Shown here piece after piece: positions 33,516 to 45,465 of a stretch of DNA of 64,000 nucleotides. Every line of letters begins with the position of its first letter. Within the stretch, counting starts at the first letter, position 1. A program made the position numbers and the translations under genes. The DNA is taken from positions 242,057,832 to 242,121,831 of the forward strand of contig NC_081409.1 in the NCBI RefSeq assembly GCF_030272615.1, given 5' to 3'. The notes beneath the pieces were generated by a model. The model was not told the DNA's origin and did no database searches. It saw only the letters and a list, made by a program, of their open reading frames with translations. Origin of the DNA: Cryptomeria japonica (taxonomy: Eukaryota > Streptophyta > Pinopsida > Cupressales > Cupressaceae).

Positions 33516-33785
33516 AGGTCAAATAATTTAGGACTTGTAGAAATAAACACATTTGTAACATATTGCATTTTTCTATACTATCTTTCTTTAATAAGTATAT
33601 TTGTGTTTATTATTGTTCAATTGAAATTTATTTGTTCACTCTTTTTTGTTAGGTCAAATAATTTAGGACTTGTAGAAATAAACACATTTGTAACATATTG
33701 CATTTTTCTATACTATCTTTCTTTAATAAGTATATTTGTGTTTATTATTGTTCAATTGAAATTTATTTGTTCACTCTTTTTTGTT
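33516..33785 (+). repeat. Identical 135-bp tandem duplication
   Basis: Units 33516-33650 and 33651-33785 appear identical by eye (both start AGGTCAAATAATTTAGGACT). This creates a repetitive open frame at 33417-33833 that is not a gene. Confidence 0.9.
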
Positions 33786-34173
33786 TGGTCGATAATAAGC
33801 AATATTTTATTAAAATATAGAACAAGCACATAACAGAAGTAAAAGTTTTGATTTTTTCATTAGAAAAAGCCTACCCAACTTGCAACTTCCCCAAAACCCC
33901 TACACAAAAGAAAAATTTGCAACATTATAGACGCACAGAGCTTGTTTACCCATATACATACATACAAAAAGATTGTTTGTTGGCCACACAAATAACCGAA
34001 CCAACCAGGTCATGGTTTACCCATAATTGACAAACAACGAAAACCCAAAAAAGATAACTATTGCCCATTAACCATATAGCACCTTGCAACATCACCCCGT
34101 CCCGCACGAACTTGTAGCATATGTCTTTGCTCCATCCAGCACCTTCCTCTTTCTCCCCCGCCTTGCCTTCGCC

Positions 34174-34746
34174 TCATCCAAATCCTTCCTTTTCTTCCTT
34201 GATTGTGCCTCCTGCATTGAATTTGGATTTTCCCCCGCCACCCGACTTTCCACTTCTTTCTCCCTCAAATAAATCTTCAGAGTCCCACCCTATTGCGGCC
34301 TCTTCTCTCCTCTCATCTATCGTCACACCGAACGACCATCTCATAAAAGGGACCAACTCGCGAACCTCGTACTCGGCATCAATTTCCAAACCCTTGCCAA
34401 CATCCGCACCAGGTAAAGTCCACTCCAAATTTGAATTCAACCCACATAACTTGTCGGCCTCCACACATTCTTTCAAAACCCATTCAATGGCATCCTCCTC
34501 ACCCAATTCTAGACCCCATGCCATTACCATTGTAACAATATCCACATTGGTCCTGTATTTGTGCGTTGTTCGCATGAAATAATCGCCCAAGAGTGTCGCC
34601 ACAATTTGCAAAAAGGCTGTGTCCCCATATTTGAATGTACACTTCAACCTTTTAGTAGAGATATCCTCCGCAAAGGCCAGGTATTGCCTAGAAGTGTAAG
34701 TGTGAAGGTGGCCTCCATCAACACATACACCTATCCACCAATCACT
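34174..34746 (-). CDS. Unknown frame downstream of LINE-C RNase H
   Basis: An uninterrupted minus-strand frame of about 190 codons starts after a stop near 34749 (SDWWIGVCVDGGHLHTYTSR), runs through QYLAFAEDISTKRLKCTFKY, TAFLQIVATLLGDYFMRT and IVTMVMAWGLELGEEDAIEW, and ends in a charged Gly/Lys-rich tail (SGKSGGGGKSKFNAGG) with TAA or TAG near 34174. The longest Met-started version is 34647-34174 (157 residues). No family recognised. It lies about 150 bp after the RNase H end, in the LINE orientation. It could be a 3' domain of this LINE family, a captured host exon, or an older sequence the LINE landed beside. Confidence 0.45.
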   Translation of the reverse strand, partial: SDWWIGVCVDGGHLHTYTSRQYLAFAEDISTKRLKCTFKYGDTAFLQIVATLLGDYFMRTTHKYRTNVDIVTMVMAWGLELGEEDAIEWVLKECVEADKLCGLNSNLEWTLPGADVGKGLEIDAEYEVRELVPFMRWSFGVTIDERREEAAIGWDSEDLFEGERSGKSGGGGKSKFNAGGTIKEEKEGFG

Positions 34747-34899
34747 TCAAAGCAATGCCCAAACCAACCCTCACACCTTTAAATACCGAATTTGGAAACC
34801 CATCCCATCACATTCAGCTATGGTAAAAAATCATTGCTAGTTCAAGAGGCGACGTACTCCCAAGCATCCACACCACCATTTAAAGGATATCTAAAAGTG

Positions 34900-37800
34900 T
34901 ACTTCATTCTCATCATGAAAATACAAGGCCCATTTTGAGAGGGTGTCAATAACCTCGTTTCCTTCACGTCGTACATGAGTGATGCAATAATCATGAAAAT
35001 ATTTTAAAACATGTGTGGTGGCATAAATATATTTATTTAGGTGTCATGTTTGACCTTTCCCTTTCAATATTACATTTATTATTATTAGAGAGTCTCCTTC
35101 TCCATGTAAATTTTGAATGCCCAATTTCTCCCCCCACTGTATTGCGAGAAAAGTTGCTTACGCTTTTGCGACATTGTTTGTACCTAGCAACAATTTCTTC
35201 GCTCCCATGACAATAATATTACTCTCCCAATCTCTAATTACAAAATCTACCCTTGATACTCTTGGGTTGCCGTTAGAGGTCCCATCAATTTATCTTGTAC
35301 CAACCCTATTGAGGAGCAATCCATTTCACATTAGACTTCTGATACTCACCCGCATTGACTTGGTAAGGCCCATTAACATGCCAAAACTTGATGCCTAGCC
35401 AACACTATTGAATACAACTATCATCCTTTGTAAATAAAAAAATGCTCTTTGACTTGTTGTGAATCTGTAGCTCCCACCACCTCCTCAATTGAACAATTAA
35501 TCCTATTGGATACCCTCTCTATAGATTCAAATTTATCCTGAAAAATACGCTTGCTTTTTTCCTTCCAAATTTCTCAAACAATCACTAAAGGGCTTACCTT
35601 CCATATGCATGAAAAGGCAAACTTCCTTTTGGCTAAAGGTCGTCCAATAAAGAACTCTTTTAAAGATTCCAGAAAAGGGCCACACCACCCCAATTTTTGT
35701 ATTACCATTGTCCAACACTGTTTAGCAAAGTCATAGTTAAACAACAAATGATCAATAGACTCTTCAACCCAACACACACTTCGATGCCCCCATGAAACCC
35801 AATCTTTTCTTTCTCTCCCCCGTCAAAATTCTCCCTTTTATGGCTAGCCAAGCAAAGGCTCCAGCCTTTGGAAGGTAATCCTTCTCCTAACATAAACCCA
35901 ATGACCAGGACTCATCCCTCTCATTTCTCTCAAGAAGCTGATAGCCAATTTTAAATGAAAAGTTACCATCATTTGTTCCATGCCATACAACTTTATCCTC
36001 CTTTGTCAAAAACACCCTCCTTTGACTAAAGATATCTGCAACTAGTCTTTTGTGATTCTCATCCACAAGAACATTCTCCATTGATTTCCATACCCATTCC
36101 ATTTTACCTTCAACAAGTCTTGGTTCCATGTAGTCTCTAACTTTCAACACCCATTGTGTGCTAAGAATACACTTCACCTCTTCTTGATTCTGATCGTCCC
36201 CCAATGTCTCTAAACCATCCCATGAATCCATCCAAAAATCAGCAAGCCGCCCATTTCCAATCTGCCAAGAAGTATGGTCAATAATAACTCACTTGCATGA
36301 TACAATAAAATTCCATATTGCTAAACCTTTTGGAGGACTCTTAATAGTGAGAATCTGTTGATCAACTTGACTGTCAAGATATTTAGCCTTTAAAATCTTC
36401 ACCCGTAATTGACTTGGATTTTTATAATGCTCCAAACAAGTTTTGCCCCTATTGCCTCATTCATGATCTACTAATTTCTCAAACCAATCTGACTTGCCTG
36501 TTTCGATATGCACATTTTATCCCATGCTAAAAGTGGTATTTATCTTCCTCCCTAACCTGTTTCCAAAAAATTCTTTCGCATCTTTTTCTCAACAACTTTT
36601 ATGACTTTTGTAGGGATTTTTAAACACATCATATAATAGGGAGGGATGACTAAAATTATAGACATCAAAATCCTACCAGCCGACATGAGCCATTTACTTT
36701 TCCATCCATCCATCCATCCTACTCAAACAACAATCTACCAAACTTTTCCATAGATTTGATTGGCTTGCCCCACCAAAAAGAGGAATAACCAAATATTTCC
36801 CAAGTAGATTACCAATTTTCATTTCTAAGATCCTAGAAATCTCTATTTGTTTCTAAACAAAAGTATTGAAGAAAAAGACCTCAGTCTTCCTCGAATTGAC
36901 CTTCTGGCTAGACAATCTGTTGTAAGTGTCAATAGTGTTTTTCATTACATGGGCTTCCCTAAGCGAGGCCTCCCCCATTAGAAAAGTATCATCTACAAAT
37001 TGTAATGAGATATATATCTCATTCCCTGGGCCACCCTTATACCTTTCCACACACCTTCCTCCCTTCTTTTAGAAATCATGCTCCCTAATGCCTCTGCTAT
37101 GATTATGAATAAAAGGGGGGATAATGGATCTCCTTGCCTTAACCCTCTATTGGTCTTAAAGAATCCTTGTGGACTACCATTCACTAAGACCGAAAAATGG
37201 GGAGTGCATATACAACCCCTACGCCACTCAATCCACTTGTGACAATACCCAAATTTCTCCCCAACCTTAAACAAAAAAATTCAATTGACTTGTTCATACA
37301 CCTTTTTAATGTCCAATTCAACTATCAACCTTTTTGTACCTACTAACTTGATAGAATGAATAGCCTCATGAGCTTTACGATCCCTTCCACTATAGATCTA
37401 TTAGGAGAAAAACCACTATGCTCTTTAGAAATTATAGAATCAAGAGTTTCTTTTAATCTATTCACAATGACCTTTGAGACAACCTTGTATATAGTATTAC
37501 ACGATGAGATAGGTCTAAAGTCTTCAAAGGATTCTACCTCTTTCTTCTTTGGGATAAGGGCAATGAAAGTATTATTCAAATCTTTTAACATAAAACCACC
37601 ACATCGAGATTCTTCAACCACACACCATAAATCATCAGCAATGATATCCCAAAATTTTTGGAAAAATACTGGTGGAGAGCCATCTGGTCCAGGTGCTTTG
37701 TCTCCACCTAAAGAAAAAAGGGCTTTCTTCACTTCCTCCATAGTCACTGCTTTCATCAGCATATCATTTTGTGCCTGCGAAATAAATTTTGGTACCACAC

Positions 37801-39076
37801 TCCACAAGCCAACATCATCAATCACATCGCCCTCTTCCTCATTCAAGAGGTTGGGAAAGAACCTTATAGCCTCTTCTTGTATCCCTTTCTGATCAATCAC
37901 CAGAAAATCATTATGATTCTTTATAGAAAAGATTTTGTTGTTGGACCTTCTTGCCTTCACCAAATTATGGAATTTTTTTGTTTTCCTATCCCCATATTTC
38001 AGCCAGGTTTTCTGAGATTTTTGCCACCAAAAGGTCTCTGCCCTAGATAAAACTTCAGTCTAATCGTGATTTAACCTCTTGTCTTCCATAAAGTCAACAT
38101 TAGTCATACCTTTTTTGATGACTTTGTTATGAAGCTCTTCTAGCTTCTGTTCTAACCAAATTTTTTCCCTAAAAAGTATTCTTAAAATGCTCTTTGTTCC
38201 ACTTTTTAAGACATTCTTTGAGATATTGAAGTTTCTTGAAAAAAATGAAGGCCCTATTTCCAAATCTTATAGGAGAATTTTTCCACCACCCTGCTATCAA
38301 ATCCCTGAAATGCTTAGCCCACAGCCACATCATTTCAAAATTGAAGGGACAATTAGAAGGGGCAAAGTCATCATGTACTATGAGACTAATTGGATAGTGA
38401 TTTGACCCATGAAGTGGAAGAATATCAGCCTCAAAAACTCAAGGTTGCTCAACCCAATCACTAGCCATGAAAAAATGATCTAACTTTTCTACAATATTTG
38501 AAAAACCAAAACGTCTATTTGTCCAAGTGAAAACACCCAATTTTAATTTCACCTCCACTAAACCATTTTTAGTAATTAAGTCATTGAAATCTTTTTGAAC
38601 TAGTCCAAACCAATTAGATCCACCTTTTTTATTTTCTAGACTCAAAGTTGTGATGAAATCACCTCCCAACACACATACTTCACCTTCCAAATCTACCAGT
38701 AGACCTAAGATTTGTTGTGAAACACTCCTCTTGCTATTAGTGTTATTAGGGCCATAAACATTGAACAACCCAGAAAAATTATGTAAGGTTTTCAAAAAAA
38801 CCTTCACCCATTACAATTCCTTTCTTACCGAATCATCTGCACACTGACTATTGAAACATTCCAGAGGATACCAAAGCCCCCCGAAGCTCCCTCTACCTCC
38901 ATGAAAAGACTACTCCATAAGAAAAAATTATTATGAAAAGAGACAACATTCTCACCTTTGAGTTTAGTTTCTTGCAACAAAAGTATATCTGGGCATGATT
39001 GATCAAGACATCTTTTGATCAACTGCCTTTTTTCAAGGGCATTGTATCCCCTAACATTCCAATAAAGGAGCTTCAT
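34900..39076 (-). pseudogene. LINE-C ORF2: endonuclease, reverse transcriptase, RNase H
   Basis: ATG at 39076 opens MKLLYWNVRGYNALEKRQLI and LLLQETKLKG (endonuclease), then FNVYGPNNTN, GGDFITTL, FTWTNRRFGFSN and HGSNHYPISL. Two catalytic motifs are altered: GDFN reads GDFI and SDH reads SNH. Reverse transcriptase: GGDKAPGPDGSPPVFFQKFW, FRPISSCNTIYKVVSK, RGLRQGDPLSPLLFIIIAEA and LQFVDDTFLMG (DD pair intact) between 37963 and 36850. A zinc-binding CWVEESIDHLLFNYDFAKQC follows at about 35777. RNase H runs from about 35330: INFDGTSNGNPRV, ATFLAIQW, HGEGDSLIIINV and HVRREGNEVIDTLSKWA near 34920. Stops and frameshifts make it inactive. Confidence 0.85.
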
Positions 39077-39120
39077 TGTTACTAGAAAAAGGCATAGCCT
39101 TTTCCCAATCTCAATTTTGT

Positions 39121-40640
39121 CTACCCTTTAGCAATCCCTGCTATCTCTAGGCATACCTGATTAAGCTTTGGGCCTTTTTGTTTCTTCTCTCCTATATTCA
39201 CTTTATCCTGATATGAGTTTGTCTGATTTAGAGATTGCTTCACTATCCCTACTTCAGCTTGAATCCCCAAATCATCCAACTCCTTTCCATTCTCTAAAGC
39301 TCCTTGGAAATCTGATGTCTTTAAATAGGCCATAATCTAGGAAGTCTATATCCTTACCTTCAAACAAAAGTTTCATATGTTCATCACCCTCTCCTGCAGG
39401 CCCAAGCATTGTAGGCTTCAAATTTGTACCACAAGTATTGACCTGCTCATAGGGGCTCCTAATACCTACAATTGGCCCATTGATCACCATCTCCCTTGCT
39501 TGACACCCTAAATCTATACCTTGATTCACATTCTTAGAGTTCATTTCCTCAGTCATTTCAATGTCTTGTCTATCTTCATCTTGTTCTAAACCATCCTTAT
39601 TGATTTTTGAAGACCCATCTTCACCCCTTCCATTAGTCTCAAAACCAATTACTTCTGAAAACTTATTGACCTCTCCCGACATTCGTCCCTACACTCCAAT
39701 ATCAATTACTATCTCTCGTGCTGCAACCTCCTCGAATGAGTCACCAAACCTCGAGGATGTGTCTTTCTCCTAAGTATTATCCTTTGTCCCCACTTCACTT
39801 ATTTTGACAAGCAAATCTTGCAAAGATTTATGTGCTAGTCCTTTTCCCTTTGGGTCCTTTGAACACTCCCCACTTGTATGCCCTCCTCCTTTACAGACTG
39901 GGCATGATTCCAAAATGTCCTCAACTTCAATCTTATGTCTCCATACTCCTTCCCCTATTTTTAGCTTCACTATTTGCTTAAGAGTGTGAATGGATTGCCA
40001 CAAAATGCATATACAAGCATACATGCTATATTCCTTAGACTCAAGAGCCTCATCCACCTTTAAAACAACTCCCAACTTATTCCCAATCCTTTTGAGTATT
40101 TCCAAATTTCAATGCTCATGAGAAAGATTATACAGTTGAATCCATATCAGAACATCCTCGATCTTTGCCTTTTCAAGGTCAAAATTTGGAATCCAACCCC
40201 TAAAAAAAAACATTTTCCTCGCATGAAGAAAGGACCACTATTTAGAATCCATTCTTTATCTTTTTCACAACGACAGATAACCAAGTAAAATCCATGTTGT
40301 AGGGTTTCCAAAATGCAATCCTTTCCCCACTTTTCATCACACCAATTTCTTATCCACAAAAATGTCTGGCATTCTCCATTCCATTTCATTAAAAATACCC
40401 TCTTTTTGAACATATGAACTGACTCTTTCTATTCATCATTTTCAATGAGTAAAGAAACAACATGAGAGTGATCAAAACCAATACATACCTTTTTTTTCTT
40501 GTGGTTCTACTTCTTGTTGTTTGGGCCTCCAAAACTTCTTTTCTATGATTTTGAAATCGACTCTAGGTCCTGAATGAATTACAACATATCCCCATCTATT
40601 CCTCCCTTGCTTTCTTCCATGAGAAAAAGATTTTGGATAT
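39121..40640 (-). pseudogene. LINE-C ORF1 (DUF4283-like with CCHC knuckle)
   Basis: From the Copia junction the frame reads YPKSFSHGRKQGRNRWGYVV, then VFLMKWNGECQTFLWIRNWC, HGFYLVICRCEKDKEWILNS, a slip at an A run near 40205, IGNKLGVVLKVDEAL, and a perfect zinc knuckle CPVCKGGGHTSGEC (about 39915-39875). A polar C-terminal region reaches about 39121. It ends shortly before ORF2. The N-terminus is missing. ORF1 proteins are RNA chaperones. Confidence 0.8.
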
Positions 40641-41651
40641 TGTTGGTCATTGCTTTTGCTAGGATATTTTTTTTCATTGATGTCAACATACTCTTGTGTA
40701 TTCCTCCGGTGATTGCAGATTGGGAAGATCTTATGATCTAGTTTGTAGTGTTGTTTTGTTGATCGTTTTTTGCAGAGCTCAGTATTTCCTCTGGTATATT
40801 TTGGTGTGATAAGATCTTGTGCTGATTTTTTGGGATATTGCTTGGGATGGTCTTGTGTATCTTCATTTCAGAAGGATCATGATTTGGTGCTCTGCAAGTT
40901 ATCTTTCTTCATGATAGTTGTTGATTGGTTGTGTTCTTGAGCTTTCAGACGTTGACTGATGAAGATTTGATAAGTGGTGTTGGTGCAGATGTTCCCGATG
41001 ATTCTAATGTACTTGCTGGTGTTTCCTAGCTATGTCCTATTTGTTTTGATGATCTGCATTGATTGTTGTGCGAGTTTTTTGGTGGTTTCTATGAACCAGT
41101 GATGATTTTTTGTGTTATGCGGTTTTCTTGGTGGTGTAGCGTGTTGCGGTTGATCTTGGCGTGATTTCTGGTGGAGTTGTGCATTTGGGAATTTGATTTA
41201 GGTCCATGTTATGCTATGTAAATCATTATATTTGGTCTAGTGGTCGATCTTTGTATCGTGTATTGTAATTTTGTAATTGAGGGTTGAGAGTTTAGCCGAC
41301 GTTGTTATCAAGGCTGATGATTTATATATATAGGTGATATTGTCATGTAATTTGGTGGTCAATGTTATGTCTGCATTATCAGAGAGAGGTTTACGTGCGA
41401 ACAAGTGATTCATCCTTCAGTGTTGTGATTGAGAAGAGATTGGTGTTGCAGAGAAAACATTTGTGCTTAACCAAAACTGTAATTAGGCATTTGGAGATGC
41501 TATTCTTTTAGTTCATTTCTTTCGGATTGTAGTCCAAATCTTATTGTAAGTCAGTGAAACTTCCTTGAGGGTTGTAGCCTTTTGGGCCATTATATTTGAA
41601 CAGTGAGCTCTAGGCAGTGTGCCTGAATGCACGTGCATTCCCCATTGTAAT
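40641..41651 (+). repeat. Copia 5' LTR, first piece
   Basis: Begins TGTTGGTCATTGC at the junction with LINE-C and has CATTGATGTCAAC near the start and a TATA box TTTATATATATA at 41321-41332. It is broken at 41651 by Tat-C. The exact first base is inferred from the TG and the end of the LINE frame. Confidence 0.75.
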
Positions 41652-43130
41652 TATAGACACCTAAAAGTTGCACAACAAATTAAGTGAATTTTATTCATTT
41701 AATTATCCCTATTTCTTCCAATTGATTAAATTAAGATTTAATTAATATCCCTATTTCTCTAAATTTGCCCATTAATCAAATTAAAGATTTGATTAATATT
41801 TCCCTTCTTCTATCCTAGCCATTTTTAATTAAATTAACATTTATTGAAATCTCCCTTCCTAGCCATTTTGAATGAAATTCACATTTAATTAAAATCCCCC
41901 TTCTAACCATTTTTAACTAAATTCACATTTAATTAAATCCCCCTTCTAAGCCATTTTTTAATTAAATTCACATTTAATTAAAATTCCCCTTCTAACCATT
42001 TTTTATTAAATTCACATTTAATTAAATCCCCCTTCTAAGCCATTTTTAATTAAATTCACATTTAATTAAATTCCCGTTCTAGCCCATTTAATTAAATTTA
42101 CATTTAATTAAAACCACCCACTTGCAAAATTAAAAATCACATTTAAATAAATCAATATTTATTTAAATCCTACAAATGCAAGTTGCAACCAAAATTATAA
42201 TAAATTCATTTTATTTTAATTAAATTATTTTCCTCCACCCACTTGCAAAATCCCACATCTCCCACTTGCCTCCTAAACCTTTTCTAGAGCCTTCTAGATT
42301 CTTCTAATCCTATCTTAATTAACCTAATCCATCTCTTAAACATTTGCACATTCCTTAAGAGAAGTCACTTCTCAAAAATGTCTCAAAGTCTTTGAAATGC
42401 AATAAAGGCTTTATGTCCTCAACAAGTTAACCTTTAAAGTCTCCCAAACCATTAATGGTTAACTCAACCCTTCCCACATGGTTAGAGACTTTCTCTCTAA
42501 CTTAACCCTCATCTAACCCAAGGGTCTCATCAAGCACTTATGGATTGGACAATAGTTATCCTATTAACCCCTTGTTGAGATTATTCAATCTCAACCCTTC
42601 GTTGCCCTATTTTCCCTATAAATAGAGCTCTCATTCTTCATTTTTGAGATATCCAAGTCTTTGTGCATCAAACTTATAGTCTCATTTCATCAAGCATTGT
42701 TAAAATATCTTTAATAATAGTAATTAGATCATTTAGTTTTGCATATCATTTAGCAATATCATGTTAGCTTCATTTTATATGCTAGTTTAATATCATCATT
42801 CTCATGCTAGTTAGCTTCATTTCAATATCCTGCATCCTACCATTATCTAGTTTCATATCTAAATCATCACTAAGATCTTAGTTTCATTTCCATTTTGATC
42901 TTAGAATCATCATATATCCCTCGTTCTTTTGGTTGCCATCCCATAGGTCAAGTGCTCTTCCAAGCTGAGAGCCACCTTGATTTGAAGGATCCTTGGAGAT
43001 AGAGAACAATGAGACGCGCTTAAGATCTTTACTTCATTTATTCTAATGATTTTTATCTCTAACATAATGTCCCATTGGTGTGTTTGTCTTGTTTTCCTCT
43101 CTGATGCAAGTACCACAATCTGAGCTCACA
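41652..43130 (+). repeat. Tat-C 5' LTR (1,479 bp)
   Basis: Begins TATAGACACC (TG in the 3' copy), ends GAGCTCACA. TATA box CTATAAATAG at 42616-42625. It lacks about 207 bp present in the 3' LTR (59915-60121); Tat-A retains that segment, so the loss is a later deletion in this LTR. Confidence 0.9.
41822..42092 (+). repeat. About six 45-bp tandem units in the Tat-C LTR
   Basis: Units of the type AATTCACATTTAATTAAA followed by TCCCCCTTCTAACCATTTTT. The 3' LTR has about five such units at 59225-59445, so copy number has changed between the LTRs. Confidence 0.8.
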
Positions 43131-43134
43131 ATTC

Positions 43135-43152
43135 TGATGCCCACCGTGGGGC
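43135..43152 (+). other. Tat-C primer-binding site
   Basis: TGATGCCCACCGTGGGGC begins five bases after the LTR and corresponds to TGGCGCCCATCGTGGGGC of Tat-A with three substitutions. Confidence 0.65.
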
Positions 43153-43222
43153 TTAAACCCCATTTTTTATAAAAAAAATCTTTTTTTTTTTTTATCTGTA
43201 GGATTCCCGCCTACAGGTTTAA

Positions 43223-43510
43223 ATGCAGAATAACGCATATGACAGTTCTTTTCGTGTGTATGATGGTTCTTTTCATGTGTACGATGATTCTTTTCGCACA
43301 TACAACAGATCTTACAGTGCATACAACCTCTGTTATCGCGCATTTCACTATTTCTATTGCACGTTTAAACTATTTTTCCTCGTGCATTTAACTATTTCTG
43401 TAGCGCATTTAAATTTTTCTGTAGTGCATTTAACTATTTCTATAACGCATTTAACTGCTTCTGTAGCGCATATAATCTTTGTTTTCGCACATATAATCTT
43501 TGTTGTTATG
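43223..43510 (+). repeat. GCGCAT-type short repeat array in the Tat-C leader
   Basis: About 14 diverged units of roughly 21-24 bp centred on GCGCATTTAAC / GCGCATATAATC. They give an accidental 108-residue frame (43223-43549) with a repetitive Tyr/Phe/His-rich translation. The same word recurs in inverted orientation at 58080-58400. Confidence 0.75.
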
Positions 43511-45465
43511 CATACGAAACAAAGGCAAAAATTTGTAATGTTGAGTTGAAAAAAATTTAGGCTTGTAGAAGCTCACCTGAGGTTTTTTGGATTTTGCTAA
43601 TGGTTTTCTTGCAGATTTGAAGGAATTAAGATAGGATTTTATAGTTTTTTTTCTAACTTTTCTTTATAAGTTGGTTAAAAAGAACTCATCTTCCTATTGG
43701 TATAAAAAAAAATTCACACCTCAATTTTGGGCTTAAAATGAACTAAAACTTTCCTTTGTTCTTAAAAGGAACTTCATTACAAGGTAAAAAGAACCACAAA
43801 ATCACACTTTGTTTTCTTGCAAGTTAGGATTCACACTTCCGATTTGGGCTTAAAAAGTAACAACAAATTTTCAATTTCTTGCAAAGAGATAAAAAGAACA
43901 AACTCCTTTATTATTGAAAGTTAAAAAGAACAAGCCACAAATTGTCAATTTACCAAGAAATTTACTTTCAAGGTAAAACACGCTTTCATTTTGTTGACCA
44001 AGATTTCAATTTCCTAGATTAGACAACAAATTGCTTTGTGGATAAAAAGAACACCATGCTTGTTGGAGCAACATATCCAAAATAGGACTTAGCAAAACCT
44101 TGCTTTGGAAAGGCTAAAAAGAACTTTGTCTACATTGTCTTAAGTGGTAGGTATATGCTCTCCCCTTAATTGGGTGATCAAAAAGACAAATCCACTTTTT
44201 CATTGCTTTATTTACTTTCAAGCATCAAAACATTTAGAGGGCATGCCTTCCCGAAGCCTTGAAAAGGCTAGTGTGAAGGGTACGACCCAAGTGGGGGACG
44301 ACTTTATCGCCAAGTTTACCAACCCACTAGAATAAAATGTGGAGGCTGATGAAAATCCTCTCCAATGGAAGTGTGTATTTGACAGTATTCCCCTAGTATC
44401 TTTGTGATACGAAAAACCTTTGTTCTAAAGGTTGGGAAGCCTCTTAATTGAGTTTATCATTTTCCACGCCAAACAAAATCCTCACTACGAATCTTAGCAT
44501 TAGAAGCCTTGAACTGAGTCAATTGCCATACATTGGCAATATCATAGTGTAAGGGTGGGGAATAATCCGCCCCCAAGATCACTCACCATATATCTTCCAA
44601 GATAACTACTTAACTGTGAAGCAATTCAATTTGGGTTAATTTCTGGCAAAAGGCAAAAAAAGAGCACCCTTTAGGGGGTGACAAGGCTGTTTGAGCTGAC
44701 GAAGTATCGAGACTAGTGGGCTATGATATTGTCAATGACCTTTGCATAAAGAGTCTATTTGATGTGTCTTTTGTTGTAAATCAAACCAGTGATAACATCG
44801 GGGATTTGAAAACATCCTCACCAAAACATACACTCAATATTTAGCATAGGGATGATCATTGTTTTCATGTGTGCTATGTCTTCTTGTCATGAACATTAAA
44901 ACATCTTGCAAGTTACAAATCAACCAATACAACAAATCAATTCAAAACAAAGAGAAAAGAGAAAACCTTAGAGAAAAGAGAATTTCCAAATCCAACTAAG
45001 CACCCTTAGAAAGAGGTATCAAATCTTCAACTATCTTAAAAGATAATATTTCATCCAACAAAATTAAGGAGTATCAAAACAGTGATCAAAGGTTCCATTA
45101 TTCAACAAATCCTATCAAACCAATACCTAGTTAGGTCCTCAAGTTGTCAAATAAAGTTTCTAGATCATGAAACTTGACTCATATCATTTGGCACACTTTG
45201 TCGTAGAAGCGAATCAAACTAAACTTCTACTTAACAAGTAAACTCGAGTTTCCAAAACAAAGTATCCATATCCAACATCAACATCAACATTGATCATTTG
45301 TGTATGACCACTCCCCATATTTTGAGAAGAAGATATCTTCATCAAAAGACTAAGTTGAAGAAGAGACAACGTAGTTCTAAGTCACTTATCAAAAGCAGTA
45401 AATTTCTCTATATCATCTGTCAACTCTTTACATTACATCGCGCATTCTTTCATCATATGCGGTTG
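43511..45465 (+). other. Tat-C leader, remainder
   Basis: Aligns by eye with the Tat-A leader. Short frames only, including 44144-44335, whose start VGICSPLNWV is shared with Tat-A. No RNA gene recognised. Confidence 0.55.

Larger units (their letters stand above)
33850..40640 (-). mobile_element. LINE-C: L1-type retrotransposon, 5' end cut by Copia
   Basis: Minus-strand order: ORF1 (40640 to about 39121), ORF2 endonuclease, reverse transcriptase, zinc-binding region and RNase H (39076 to about 34900), then an extra frame (34746-34174) and a 3' end near 33850. ORF1 is still open where it meets the Copia LTR at 40640/40641, so the Copia probably inserted into it. The missing 5' part should lie beyond the Copia, outside the window. 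Several stops and frameshifts. Confidence 0.8.

Noticed and set aside
33417-33833. 138-residue plus-strand hydrophobic frame
   Set aside because: Produced by the identical 135-bp duplication (135 is divisible by 3, so the frame repeats).
34084-34582. Plus-strand Ser/Pro-rich frame
   Set aside because: Complement of the better minus-strand frame 34746-34174; composition only.
37356-37892. 178-residue plus-strand frame
   Set aside because: Complement of the LINE-C reverse transcriptase, whose motifs are unmistakable on the minus strand.
43223-43549. CRISPR-like regular repeats or a small repetitive protein
   Set aside because: Units are diverged, have no constant repeat with unique spacers, and lie in the leader of a plant retrotransposon; the open frame is a by-product of the repeat.
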